This document shows, piece by piece, positions 9,448 through 19,771 of a stretch of 64,000 nt of DNA. Source of the DNA: JALHMI01 sp964598535 (lineage in GTDB: Bacteria; Planctomycetota; Planctomycetia; Pirellulales; PALSA-1355); the NCBI GenBank assembly GCA_964598535.1, contig CAZRCI010000018.1:45242-109241 (forward strand). Reading direction: 5' to 3'. The position numbers and the translations under genes were made by a program. How positions within the stretch are numbered: position 1 is the first letter of the stretch; each line of letters begins with the position of its first letter. The notes under the pieces were generated by a model. The model made no database searches and was not told the origin of the DNA. It saw only the letters and a program-made list of their open reading frames with translations.

Positions 9448-9750
9448 TCAGTCCGAGCATTTCTGGCAGCTTGACTTGTCGCCCGAGCACGCGGCGCCGC
9501 CGTTGCTCGACGATTCGTTCGACTTGGCCGATGCCTTGTCGGCTTCGGCCGCCTTCTTGTACGAATCGCTTCGATAGTCGGTGGTGTAGAACCCCGAGCC
9601 CTTGAACATCAAGGCGGCTCCGGTGCCAAACAGCCTGCGCAGCTTGAGCTTCTTGCACTCGGGGCATTTGCGCACCGGTTCGTCTTTCATCGACTGAAAG
9701 AGCTCGAACTTGTGGCCGCAGGCATCGCACTCATAATCGTACGTGGGCAT
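9448..9750 (-). CDS. FmdB-family zinc-ribbon regulatory protein
   Basis: A 100-residue protein starting MPTYDYECDACGHKFELFQS, followed by RKCPECKKLKLRRLFGTG. The two CxxC knuckles (CDAC and CPEC) define the CxxC_CxxC_SSSS (FmdB) domain, named after a putative regulator of formamidase genes. The C-terminal half is Ser/Lys/Cys-rich and ends CQKCSD, giving extra cysteines. An ATG at 9774 would add eight residues; the one at 9750 matches the family N-terminus. It lies directly after grpE. Confidence 0.88.
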   Translation of the reverse strand: MPTYDYECDACGHKFELFQSMKDEPVRKCPECKKLKLRRLFGTGAALMFKGSGFYTTDYRSDSYKKAAEADKASAKSNESSSNGGAACSGDKSSCQKCSD

Positions 9751-9847
9751 AGGCGAAACTCCGATGACTCTCAAATTGGCAACGGATCGTGGTCCGCTGG
9801 GAGATAGGTAGGGACTAAATCGGATGGCCGCTCCACGCGGCGTTGGG

Positions 9848-10384
9848 TTACTTCGACACGATCACCTGGGCCGGACGCACCACGCGATCGTGCAGCACAT
9901 AGCCGTCTTGGGCCACCAGCATCACGGTTCCTGGTCCATATTCGGCCGACGGTTGTTGCGAGATCGCCTCGTGCACGGCCGGGTCGAAGGGTTCGCCGAG
10001 GGCTTCGATCTTCTTGCAATCGTGTTTGGCCAACACGTTCACCAGGTTCTGGGCCACCAGCTTGATCCCTTCGACGAAGGCTGCCGCCTGGGGCGATTTT
10101 TCCGCGGCGTCGATTCCACGATAAATGTTGTCGAGCACCGGCAGCAGATCGCGCAAGAGCGGCATCGCGGCGTAACGCCGTTCGTCTTCCAGCTCGCGAC
10201 GCGCCCGCTTGCGATAATTGTCGAGCTCGGCCTGGGCGCGTAGCGCCCGATCCGCGGCGTCGTCCAGATCGGCTCGCAGTTTTCCCAGCTCTTCTTCGCC
10301 GACGCGGAACGCCGCGTCGGCTGCTTGTTCAGCGGCTCGGCGCGCGTCATCCTCGTGAGCCGGATTCGTCGGATTATGTGACAT
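9848..10384 (-). CDS. grpE: GrpE, nucleotide-exchange factor of the DnaK system
   Basis: A 178-residue protein. A long charged coiled-coil helix (AELDNYRKRARRELEDERRYA) is followed by the LLPVLDNIYRGIDAA hinge and the C-terminal beta-wing with FDPAVHEAISQQPSAEYGPGTV and VIVSK at the end. These are the GrpE signatures. The protein releases ADP from DnaK and may sense temperature through its helix. It lies 68 bp downstream of dnaJ on the same strand. No dnaK gene is present in the window. Confidence 0.95.
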   Translation of the reverse strand: MSHNPTNPAHEDDARRAAEQAADAAFRVGEEELGKLRADLDDAADRALRAQAELDNYRKRARRELEDERRYAAMPLLRDLLPVLDNIYRGIDAAEKSPQAAAFVEGIKLVAQNLVNVLAKHDCKKIEALGEPFDPAVHEAISQQPSAEYGPGTVMLVAQDGYVLHDRVVRPAQVIVSK

Positions 10385-10452
10385 GATGGTTATTCCTCAA
10401 ACGGCTCGCGTGACGGACGCGGACCCTGGTTTTTCCGGAAATTGCCCGGATG

Positions 10453-11568
10453 TTATTCCTGGGCAAAGTATTCGCGAACCTTCTCGAAAAACGTCTTGCG
10501 ATGCGAACTCACTTCCACCTGTTCTTGCTCGGCGAGTTGGCGGAGCAGTTCTTCCTGCTCGGGGCTTAACGTCTTGGGCACCTCGACGTTCACCTGGACA
10601 AGCAGATCGCCCACGGAACGCCCGCGCGGACTTGGCATGCCTTGACCACGAATGCGAAAGACTTCGCCGGTTTGGGTGCCGGGCGGCAGTTTCAGCTCAT
10701 GGGGCCCGACCAGCGTGGGCACTTCAATCTTAGCCCCTAATGCGGCTTGCGTGTACGTGATTGGCATGCGGACGACGAGATGCTCCCCCTCGCGATGGAA
10801 GAGCGAATGCTCCTTGACCGTGATGAAGCAGTAGCAATCGCCCCGGGGACCGCCCGTCGGGCTGGGTTCGCCTTCGCCGGCGATGCGGATCCGCATCTGG
10901 TCGTCGATCCCGGCGGGAATCTGAATTTCGCGTTTTACCTTCTTCAGCACGAAGGCAGCGCCGCGACACTTCGCGCACGGCTCCTTGACGACCGAGCCCA
11001 CGCCTTGGCACGAGGGACAAGTGGTTTGCATCCGGAATATGCCCGTCGACTGCACGACCTGACCGCGTCCCGCGCAGTAGGTACAGGTCGTGCGGCTGGT
11101 GCCCTTCTTGGCGCCGCTGCCGGAGCATTCGTCGCAGGCCTCGTGGCGTTGGAACTCAATCGTTTTGGTGACGCCGCGAGCGGCCTCGAGTAGGTCGAGC
11201 GTCAGGTCGCACCGGACGTCGCCCCCTTTGCTGGGGCGGCGCCGCCCGCCGAACAAATCGCCAAACGCGCTCTCGCCGAAGATGTCTCCGAACGCAGCGA
11301 AGATATCGTTGACGTCGGAGAAGCCCCGCGCGCCGCCGTTGTTGACGCCCGCGTGACCGTAGCGGTCGTAGCGTGCGCGTTTTTCCTCGTCGCCCAGCAC
11401 CTCGAACGCTTCGGCCGCCTCCTTGAAGCGCGCAACCGCTTCTTCGTCGCCCGGATTCTTGTCCGGGTGGTACATGATCGCCAGTTTGCGATAGGACTCG
11501 GCGATGATCTTTTGAGAGCTGGTGCGTTCGACTCCCAGCACCTCGTAGTAGCAGCGTTTCCCGGGCAT
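10453..11568 (-). CDS. dnaJ: DnaJ co-chaperone
   Basis: A 371-residue type-I DnaJ. The J domain has YYEVLGVERTSSQ and the HPD loop (YHPDKNPGDEEA), followed by a Gly/Phe-rich linker (GARGFSDVNDIFAAFGDIFG). Four zinc knuckles CDECSGSG, CTYCAGRG, CPSCQGVG and CAKCRG form the cysteine-rich domain, and a C-terminal substrate-binding region follows. The ATG at 11568 starts MPGKRCYYEVLG and is preferred over one three codons upstream. It stimulates DnaK ATPase and delivers substrates. A terminator-like hairpin separates it from the upstream groEL. Confidence 0.96.
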   Translation of the reverse strand: MPGKRCYYEVLGVERTSSQKIIAESYRKLAIMYHPDKNPGDEEAVARFKEAAEAFEVLGDEEKRARYDRYGHAGVNNGGARGFSDVNDIFAAFGDIFGESAFGDLFGGRRRPSKGGDVRCDLTLDLLEAARGVTKTIEFQRHEACDECSGSGAKKGTSRTTCTYCAGRGQVVQSTGIFRMQTTCPSCQGVGSVVKEPCAKCRGAAFVLKKVKREIQIPAGIDDQMRIRIAGEGEPSPTGGPRGDCYCFITVKEHSLFHREGEHLVVRMPITYTQAALGAKIEVPTLVGPHELKLPPGTQTGEVFRIRGQGMPSPRGRSVGDLLVQVNVEVPKTLSPEQEELLRQLAEQEQVEVSSHRKTFFEKVREYFAQE

Positions 11569-11677
11569 GGTCACCATGATCTTCGATTCGCGCCGTCGCT
11601 CGAAAAGTCAGGTTCATTATAGGCGGCCGGCCGGATGGCCGATGCGCCAATTGACGTTACACGCGTTGCGCCGCAAA

Positions 11678-11708
11678 CGGGCCACCTCAGGTTTTCCGAG
11701 GTGGCCCG
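11678..11708 (-). terminator. Hairpin terminator between groEL and dnaJ
   Basis: A perfect 11-bp inverted repeat (CGGGCCACCTC at 11678-11688, GAGGTGGCCCG at 11698-11708) with a 9-base loop lies about 70 bp after the groEL stop (minus strand). A short T-run (GTTTG) follows on that strand. It probably ends or attenuates the groEL transcript, making dnaJ-grpE a separate unit. Confidence 0.55.
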
Positions 11709-11775
11709 AATTGCTGGACGCTACCTTCATTTTAGCCGGCAAGCCAACAAGCGGCCGCCGCGTGGCTATCCGCAT

Positions 11776-13395
11776 TTAGCGGACGCTGCCTTCGACGCGG
11801 CTCTTCGACTTGTCGTCTTTATCGAGTGTCGTGACGAGGGCCTCGGTCGTGAGCATCAAACCGGCGATGCTGGCCGCGTTGCCCAGGGCGCTGCGAACCA
11901 CCTTTACCGGGTCGATGATGCCCGCCTTGAACATGTCGACATACTTGCCGGCATTGGCGTCGTAGCCCATGTTGACCGATTTTTGCAGCACTTCGTCGAC
12001 GACCACCGAGCCGTCGATGCCGCAGTTGTCGGCAATCTGTTTCATCGGGGCGGACAGCGAATGCAGCACGATGTCGAAGCCGATCTTCTCGTCGCCCTTG
12101 GCCGAGGAACGAGCCTTCTCGACGCTCTCGATCGTCCGCACGAGGGCCACGCCGCCACCGGGCAGAATGCCTTCCTCCACGGCCGCGCGCGTGGCATGCA
12201 ACGCGTCTTCGACGCGGGCCTTCTTTTGCTTCATGTCGGCTTCGCTGGCCGCGCCCACCGAGATGATGGCTACGCCGCCGGTGAGCTTCGCGAGACGTTC
12301 TTGGAACTTTTCCTTGTCGTATTCGCTCTCGGTGTTTTCAAGCTGATTGCGAATTTGCTGGATGCGCGACTTGATGTCGTCGGGCTTACCGGCGCCGCGA
12401 ACGATGGTGGTCGATTCCTTGTCGATCGTAACTTGTTTGGCCTTGCCCAGGTGCTCCAGCCCGAGGTTCTCGAGCTTGAGCCCCAGATCTTCGCTGACCA
12501 GCGTGCCGCCGGTGAGCACGGCGATGTCGCCCAGCATGGCCTTGCGGCGGTCGCCGAAGCCGGGGGCCTTCACCGCACAGATGTTGAGCACGCCGCGCAG
12601 CTTGTTCACGACCAGCGCGGTCAGGGCTTCGCCGTCAACGTCCTCGGCGATGATCAAGAGCGGCTTGCCGCTATGAGCCACCTTTTCCAGCAGCGGCACC
12701 AGCTCACGCAGGTTGCTGATCTTCTTCTCGAAGATGAGGATCAGCGCGTCTTCGAGCAGCACGTCCATCTCGGTCGGGCGATTGATGAAGTAGGGCGAGA
12801 TGTAGCCCTTGTCGAACTGCATGCCCTCGACCAGTTCCTTGGTGGTCTCGGTGCCTTTGCCTTCTTCGACGGTGATGACGCCGTCCTTACCGACTTTTTC
12901 CATCACGTCGGCCAGGAGGGCGCCGATTTCCATGTCGTTGTTTGCGCTGATCGCGCCGACCTGAGCAATCTCTTCCTTGCTCGAAACCGGCTTGGCCATC
13001 GCACGCAGCTTTTCGACCGCCGCATCGACGGCCTTTTCGATACCCCGCCGGACGGCCATCGGGTTGCTGCCCGCGGCGATGTTGCGGATGCCTTCCTTGA
13101 AGATGGCGCGAGCCAGCACGGTGGCGGTGGTGGTGCCGTCGCCGGCGATGTCCGAGGTCTTCGAGGCCACTTCGTTCACGAGCTTGGCGCCCATGTTCTC
13201 GAAGCGGTCTTCAAGCTCGACTTCTTTGCTCACGGTCACGCCGTCTTTGGTCACGGTGGGACCGCCGAACGACTTGTCGATGATCACGTTGCGGCCGGTC
13301 GGACCCATCGTCACCGCGACGGCGTCGGCCAGTTTCTCAACGCCACGCAGCATCTTCGCGCGGGCGGAATCTTCAAACAGTAGTTGCTTTGCCAC
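11776..13395 (-). CDS. groEL: Chaperonin GroEL paralogue without a GGM tail
   Basis: A 539-residue chaperonin subunit. It starts MAKQLLFEDSARAKMLRG (GTG start codon) and has TMGPTGRNVIID, the ATP-site loop AGDGTTTATVLA, and VEEGILPGGGVALVR in the equatorial domain. The protein ends LDKDDKSKSRVEGSVR and lacks the Gly-Gly-Met repeat tail of classic GroEL, so it is a diverged paralogue. Multiple GroELs with specialised clients are common in bacteria with large genomes. It lies 93 bp downstream of groES. Which paralogue is the housekeeping one is an inference; the tail-bearing copy is more canonical. Confidence 0.95.
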   Translation of the reverse strand: MAKQLLFEDSARAKMLRGVEKLADAVAVTMGPTGRNVIIDKSFGGPTVTKDGVTVSKEVELEDRFENMGAKLVNEVASKTSDIAGDGTTTATVLARAIFKEGIRNIAAGSNPMAVRRGIEKAVDAAVEKLRAMAKPVSSKEEIAQVGAISANNDMEIGALLADVMEKVGKDGVITVEEGKGTETTKELVEGMQFDKGYISPYFINRPTEMDVLLEDALILIFEKKISNLRELVPLLEKVAHSGKPLLIIAEDVDGEALTALVVNKLRGVLNICAVKAPGFGDRRKAMLGDIAVLTGGTLVSEDLGLKLENLGLEHLGKAKQVTIDKESTTIVRGAGKPDDIKSRIQQIRNQLENTESEYDKEKFQERLAKLTGGVAIISVGAASEADMKQKKARVEDALHATRAAVEEGILPGGGVALVRTIESVEKARSSAKGDEKIGFDIVLHSLSAPMKQIADNCGIDGSVVVDEVLQKSVNMGYDANAGKYVDMFKAGIIDPVKVVRSALGNAASIAGLMLTTEALVTTLDKDDKSKSRVEGSVR

Positions 13396-13488
13396 GATGG
13401 CGTTCCTCGTTATGTGAAATGCGAGTTGTACGGAAAGCAGGCAGACACGCTTCGCAACCCGATTCGGTCGCGGAGTGACCGTGGCTGA

Positions 13489-13785
13489 CTACAGGACCTT
13501 CGCCAGGATGTCGCCTTCGCGGAGAATCTTGACGTCCTTGCCGGCCACCTCGATATCGGTGCCCGAGTACTTGCCGTAGATGACGACGTCGCCAACCGCG
13601 ACCGACAGCGCGCCCCGGCTGCCACTGTCGAGCAGTTTGCCGGGACCCACGGAGACCACGGTGCCGCGTTGCGGACGCTCTTTGGCGGTGTCGGGCAGGA
13701 CGATGCCACCGGCGGTGCGTTCTTCAGCTTCCTGGGGTTCAACAACAACACGATCGTCCAACGGACGGAGGTTAAGCTTTGCCAT
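13489..13785 (-). CDS. groES: Co-chaperonin GroES
   Basis: A 98-residue protein starting MAKLNLRPLDDRVVVEPQEAE, with the mobile loop EERTAGGIVLPDTAKE and the closing strand KILREGDILAKVL. These match GroES. The heptamer caps GroEL rings. It is flanked on the minus strand by groEL genes on both sides, so one promoter upstream of the 5' groEL could drive all three; the groES-groEL gap is about 70 bp. No CIRCE operator is convincing. Confidence 0.96.
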   Translation of the reverse strand: MAKLNLRPLDDRVVVEPQEAEERTAGGIVLPDTAKERPQRGTVVSVGPGKLLDSGSRGALSVAVGDVVIYGKYSGTDIEVAGKDVKILREGDILAKVL

Positions 13786-13856
13786 GTTTCGATATTCCTT
13801 CAGGGATATTAGCTGTGAATGATTTTAGTGGGGATGTCCGAGGGGCCGCAGGCGGT

Positions 13857-15551
<1,695 letters not shown>

Positions 15552-15985
15552 GCGGAACTCCTCCTAAAATACAGGCGTCTGTCATGCCCGGCCGGTCGGT
15601 GCTAATGGCCGATTTGGTGTGATTGGGGCCGGGCTTGGTGGTTTGTTTCAGGTCGCTTGCACTGCCTCGCCACCAGAAATGGCAGGCGTAGCATCGTGTG
15701 CAGGGTTACTTAAGCAACGGCTGTGCCACGATTCACGAAGTTATTGTAAGTGGATTATTGGTATTGGTTTACGTGTAATGTTTCGGGGCGATGTGAAGCG
15801 GCCTGCCTGCGCCGGTGGGGGCCGCTGGTGCCAATTTGGCAGTAATTCCGCCCCCGGGCATTTCTAGTCGGCTGCGGAAAAACTCCGCGGCTTAATAAGA
15901 TCGCACGGAGGCGCTCTCAAAATAGCGACGTAAGTCGTTATTTTGAGAGCGATGCGGAGTTCACGACGGACTTTTTCAGCAGCTG
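15552..15985. other. Intergenic region upstream of groEL, no gene seen
   Basis: This 434-bp gap contains the groEL ribosome site, an A/T-rich stretch near 15738-15781 that may hold the groEL promoter, and the inverted repeat at 15913-15950. The reading frames within it lack family resemblance and good starts. I see no complete CIRCE: CGGTGCTAA at 15597-15605 resembles one half only. Confidence 0.55.
15913..15950. repeat. Inverted repeat with 17-bp arms, possibly an interspersed element
   Basis: GCTCTCAAAATAGCGAC at 15913-15929 is mirrored by GTCGTTATTTTGAGAGC at 15934-15950 with a single mismatch and a 4-base loop. An outer 7-bp pair (ACTCCGC at 15882-15888, GCGGAGT at 15954-15960) extends it. 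The right half resembles a segment at 27172-27197 (about 21 of 26 bases), suggesting a dispersed short repeat family. It could also act as a terminator for the GNAT gene, which ends at 15986 on the minus strand. Confidence 0.65.
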
Positions 15986-17053
15986 CTAGGACGGTCGCTG
16001 GTGAATCCAGAGATCCTGGAGCCCGCCAAAGATCGGAATTTGCCCCTGACGCTCTGCCCCCAGTTTCAGGGCTACGCGAATCGAGGCGGCGTTATCCGGG
16101 TGAATGACACTACAAAGGCGGTCGACTTCGAGGTGGGCGAAGCACCAGTCGATGGCCGCTCGGGCCACTTCGGTCGCGATTCCCTGTCCCTGCCGGCGTG
16201 GGTCGACCAGCCAGCCGATCTCGATAGACGGCAGATCCTCGCGGAACGAGGGGCCGCATTCACCGACGAACACGCCAGTGCGCTGATCTTCGATGGCCCA
16301 GGTGGCATAGCCTCGCAACTCGCGCTGTCCTAGAAAACCTGCGAGAGCTCGCCATGCGAGTCCGCGGTCCAAGGTTTTTCCTTCCGCGATGTAACGCATC
16401 ACGTCCGGATCGGCATAGAGCCGTGCAAGCTCGTCCAGATCACGCTCACGGAAAGGCCGCAGCCGGAACCGGTGGGAGAGGATTTCAAAGTTCTCCGTGG
16501 GTTCCACCAGCAAGGGGGCCTGCGTGGGTCGGGCGATCTCCTGGGGGCGATGATGGAGCCATAGGTTCGCCTGTTTGCCGAACACCCGTTGCTGGCCGCC
16601 GTGTGTCGCGCCCAACTTTTGGGCGACACGTGTCGACGAGGCGTTTTCCGGCAGAATCAAGCTACAAATCTCATCGATGGGCAGATTCTCGAAACACCAG
16701 GAGAGCATAGCGCGGGCAGCTTCGGTAGCCAACCCTTGGCCTTGATGGGCGGGATCAATAACCCAGCCGACTTCGATCATGGGCCAATCGATGGGATACC
16801 ACAGACCGCTACGACCGATGAACTTGCCGCTGGCGCGGTCTTCAATCGCCAGGAGCGTGTAACCTCGCAATTGCTGATGACCGTAAATGAGCGCAAGCTG
16901 CTGCCAGGTTTGCACGCGGTCGAGCGTCTGACCGGTTCCCAGAAACTGCGCCACCCGCGGATCCGCGTTGAGCCGGGCGAGCTCGTCGAGGTCTCGCTCA
17001 TGGAATGGCCGCAGTCGCAAGCGGGGCGTTTCAATGACCGGCATCGTGCGCAT
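15986..17053 (-). CDS. Tandem GNAT acetyltransferase (RimJ/RimL-like)
   Basis: A 355-residue protein made of two consecutive GNAT domains. The first (about 1-170) starts ETPRLRLRPFHERDLDELAR and has IDPAHQGQGLATEAARAML. The second (about 190-355) starts HRFRLRPFRERDLDELARLY and has VDPRRQGQGIATEVARAA. Both keep the acetyl-CoA-binding Q/RxxGxG/A loop as RQGQG/HQGQG. The domains are clearly duplicated copies of each other. RimJ/RimL relatives acetylate protein N-termini or small molecules; the substrate here is unknown. Confidence 0.88.
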   Translation of the reverse strand: MRTMPVIETPRLRLRPFHERDLDELARLNADPRVAQFLGTGQTLDRVQTWQQLALIYGHQQLRGYTLLAIEDRASGKFIGRSGLWYPIDWPMIEVGWVIDPAHQGQGLATEAARAMLSWCFENLPIDEICSLILPENASSTRVAQKLGATHGGQQRVFGKQANLWLHHRPQEIARPTQAPLLVEPTENFEILSHRFRLRPFRERDLDELARLYADPDVMRYIAEGKTLDRGLAWRALAGFLGQRELRGYATWAIEDQRTGVFVGECGPSFREDLPSIEIGWLVDPRRQGQGIATEVARAAIDWCFAHLEVDRLCSVIHPDNAASIRVALKLGAERQGQIPIFGGLQDLWIHQRPS

Positions 17054-17078
17054 GGTTCGCCTCGCTCTAAAACGCGCT

Positions 17079-18137
17079 TTAGGGAATGAACGATTCTTCG
17101 CCCGAGAGCGACAAGATAAAAGCGGCGAGTAGATCGGCGGCTCGATCGATGTCGTCGAGCGAGATCATCTCGACCGGGCTGTGCATATAGCGATTGGGGA
17201 TGCTAACCAGTCCCGTGGCGACGCCCCCCCGACTGATTTGCATCGTGTTCGCGTCGTTCGGAGTAGCCCGGCCGCTGGCGGCCATCTGCACCGGCAACTC
17301 GCGGGCCGTGGCGGTTTCCAACAGCCGATCGACCACGTGGGGGTTCATATTCGGCCCGCGGAACACGACCGGGCCGCGGCCCAGCGCAAGGTCGCCTTCT
17401 TGTTTCTTATCGATTGTGGGACAGTCCGTGGCGTGCGTAACGTCGATCGCAATGCCAACGTGGGGATTCACGCCATAAGTGCTGGTCGTCGCGCCGCGCA
17501 GACCGATTTCTTCTTGCACCGTGGAAACGGCGAAAAACGCGCAGTTGAGTTGATGCGGAACGGTGCGCCGAAGGGCTTCGATGGCGACCCACAGGCCCGT
17601 CTTGTTGTCCATAGCCGGCGCGCTTGCCAAGTTGTTGCGCATCGGCCGGAAACCAAGTTCCAGAGTGACCGGGTCCCCCACGCGCACGAGCCCCTGCGCC
17701 TCGTCCTTCGAGCGGCAGCCGACGTCTAGCCAAAGATCCTTGAGCTTGGGTGTTTGCTTGCGTTCTTCGTCGCTCAGCAGGTGGATCGGCTTTCGGGCAA
17801 TGACGCCCGGCACCGGGCCGCCGGTTGCCCACACCGTGAGCCGTTGGCCAACGAGCACGATCGGATCCCAGCCGCCGATCGGTTGTAAATACAGAAAGCC
17901 CTGATCGTCGACATACTGCACGACGAAGCCTATCTGATCGCAGTGGCCTGCGAGCATCACGCGGAGTGACGCTTCGGGATTGCGGCTTACGATCAGGTTG
18001 CCATGCACGTCGGTCGTGGTCTTGTCCGCGAACGGGGCGACGTATTCGCGCACGACTTGTTGGATGCGCTGCTCGTAACCCGAGGGGCTGGGCGTTTCCA
18101 GCAACCGACGAAGAAATTCCAAAGCGTCAGGCGTCAT
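17079..18137 (-). CDS. M42 family metallo-aminopeptidase
   Basis: A 352-residue dinuclear-zinc aminopeptidase. Ligand motifs are visible: AGHCDQIGFVV (His), PAMDNKTGLWVA (Asp), the general-base pair in VQEEIGLRGA, IDVTHATD (Asp), and RYMHSPVEMI (His) near the C-terminus. M42 enzymes (glutamyl aminopeptidase, deblocking aminopeptidase, TET type) act on peptides in the cytoplasm and are often annotated endoglucanase by mistake. The ATG at 18137 (MTPDALEFLRRLLETPSPSG) matches the family start. A longer ATG at 18191 is not supported. No export signal is visible. Confidence 0.9.
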   Translation of the reverse strand: MTPDALEFLRRLLETPSPSGYEQRIQQVVREYVAPFADKTTTDVHGNLIVSRNPEASLRVMLAGHCDQIGFVVQYVDDQGFLYLQPIGGWDPIVLVGQRLTVWATGGPVPGVIARKPIHLLSDEERKQTPKLKDLWLDVGCRSKDEAQGLVRVGDPVTLELGFRPMRNNLASAPAMDNKTGLWVAIEALRRTVPHQLNCAFFAVSTVQEEIGLRGATTSTYGVNPHVGIAIDVTHATDCPTIDKKQEGDLALGRGPVVFRGPNMNPHVVDRLLETATARELPVQMAASGRATPNDANTMQISRGGVATGLVSIPNRYMHSPVEMISLDDIDRAADLLAAFILSLSGEESFIP

Positions 18138-18348
18138 CGGAGGCGTAAGGTTGAGGATGCGTAGAACGGCGATCGTGCTAGCCGCCAGCACGCGCGAGCG
18201 GCGCGCCCTTTATCGCACGATTCGCCGTTTGCGGCAAGCGTCATGAGCGTGCGTCCCCGGCGGTCACCGCATCCCCTCGCTATCGCCGCCTGCTGAATGC
18301 TTCCACCGACCGCGAGGCAGGGAGACTTTTTTTGATCGCCTTGACGGA

Positions 18349-19749
18349 TTATTTCCCGATGCAAAACCGGCTGAATACCCGATCGAGAATATCGTCGGTA
18401 TAGATGGCCCCGACGACTTGCCCTAATTGTTCCAGGGCCAGCCGAAGCTCCACGGCGATCAACGCTTCATCGCCGCCGGAAACGCACAGTTCCAGGGCGC
18501 CGGCGATGCCCGAGGCGGCCGCTCGCAGGCTCCCGGCGCAACGCTGGGCAGTCGCCGTGCTGGCGTCACTGGCCAAATTGGCGAGCGTGTTGCGTAACGC
18601 CGCGCGAAGGTGAATCAGCCCGCTCTCATGGAGCGTGGTTGTTTGGACCATCGTCGCCGGAGACGCCAGCCGCGGAAATTCGCCCGCGGGGCAGAGGTCG
18701 CTTTTCGTCCAGACGATGATCCGCACGGTCGTGGCGGGCTCGGCCAGTCGGCCGCGTTCCCAGGCATTGAGCGCTCGGTCGCAATCGAGACAGAACAGCT
18801 CGACGTCGCAGTGCAGGGTCTGGTCGTGCGATAGTTGCTGGGCTTCGTGCGGCACCGTTTCCGTGGGCGCGACGACTTCGTACCCGGCGGTATCGATCAA
18901 CAAGCAGCGGCAGTCCTCGCCGAGATCGACTTCCGCGGAAAGATAGTCGCGCGTCGTTCCAGGAATGTTCGAGACGAGCGCGTGTCCGTCCGTCAGCCCA
19001 TTGAACAGGCTGCTCTTGCCGACGTTGGGCCAGCCCACCAGGGCTACCCTGGGCAGCGTGCGATCGATCTTGCGGCCGGAGAGCTGCGCGAGCGTGGCTT
19101 GTAGATCGGCCTCGACACCTGCGAGTTGGCGCGCAAGTTCCTTGCGCGTCACGAACTCGATGTCTTCCTCGACGAAGTCCAAACCGGCTTCTAAATGCGC
19201 GAGCAGATCGAGCAATGTCTCGCGGAGCCGGTGCAGCGGGCGCGCCAGCCCACCGGCAAGTTGCGCAAGCGCGCTGCGCAGGTCCGCGTCGCCCCGCGCG
19301 TCGATCACTCCCAGCACGGCCTCGGCTTGCGTGAGATCGAGCCGGCCCGCAAGAAACGCGCGCAGCGTGAACTCGCCGGGTTGAGCCAGCCGCGCGCCAT
19401 TGTCGCAAACCGCCGCCAAAACCGCTGCCAGCAGCGGCGGCGAGCCGACGGTATGGATTTCAGCGGCCGGCTGCCGCGTGTAACTTCGCTCGTCCGGCCA
19501 ATAGTAGATGGTTGCCGGCAGCCGCGGTCCGTCGCTCGACAGAACGAGCTCGACGCCGAGCGCGGTGGGGACGGCGATAGCTGCCAGCCTCCCGGTGGCG
19601 TCGGCATCCAGGCAATTATGGAGTACGGCTTGCGTGGCTGGACCACTGAGCCTGACCATGCCGCGCGGCGCGCTGCCGGCCGCCGAGGCGATGGCGGCAA
19701 TCGTGTCCGCGGTCTGGGCGAATGCGTAGGTTTGATGGAACGAGCACAC
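18349..19749 (-). CDS. mnmE: tRNA modification GTPase MnmE
   Basis: A GTPase that, with MnmG, builds 5-carboxymethylaminomethyl-uridine-type modifications at the wobble base of some tRNAs. Visible motifs are the N-terminal formyl-THF-binding region (GMVRLSGPATQA), the P-loop GWPNVGKSS (about residue 239), IPGTTRDYL, DTAGYE and the C-terminal CIGK box (FSRFCIGK), whose Cys is conserved. The start is uncertain: GTG at 19749 has AGGG 8 bases upstream, and GTG at 19758 is possible. It lies 23 bp after the yidC stop, so the two genes probably form an operon. A longer reading to 19923 overlaps yidC and carries low-complexity sequence. Confidence 0.93.
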   Translation of the reverse strand: MCSFHQTYAFAQTADTIAAIASAAGSAPRGMVRLSGPATQAVLHNCLDADATGRLAAIAVPTALGVELVLSSDGPRLPATIYYWPDERSYTRQPAAEIHTVGSPPLLAAVLAAVCDNGARLAQPGEFTLRAFLAGRLDLTQAEAVLGVIDARGDADLRSALAQLAGGLARPLHRLRETLLDLLAHLEAGLDFVEEDIEFVTRKELARQLAGVEADLQATLAQLSGRKIDRTLPRVALVGWPNVGKSSLFNGLTDGHALVSNIPGTTRDYLSAEVDLGEDCRCLLIDTAGYEVVAPTETVPHEAQQLSHDQTLHCDVELFCLDCDRALNAWERGRLAEPATTVRIIVWTKSDLCPAGEFPRLASPATMVQTTTLHESGLIHLRAALRNTLANLASDASTATAQRCAGSLRAAASGIAGALELCVSGGDEALIAVELRLALEQLGQVVGAIYTDDILDRVFSRFCIGK

Positions 19750-19771
19750 GGCGTTCACCCTGCCGTGAGAA

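Noticed and set aside
11635..13383. Plus-strand open frame antisense to groEL
   Set aside because: The minus-strand GroEL is full-length and canonical; this is its GC-rich shadow.
15579..15605. Possible CIRCE (HrcA) operator upstream of groEL
   Set aside because: One half-site (CGGTGCTAA) matches 7 of 9, but the other half matches only about 4 of 9, so this is not a CIRCE.
15619..15867. Small plus-strand open frame upstream of groEL
   Set aside because: No ribosome site, no family, and it lies in a gap with likely promoter and repeat sequence.
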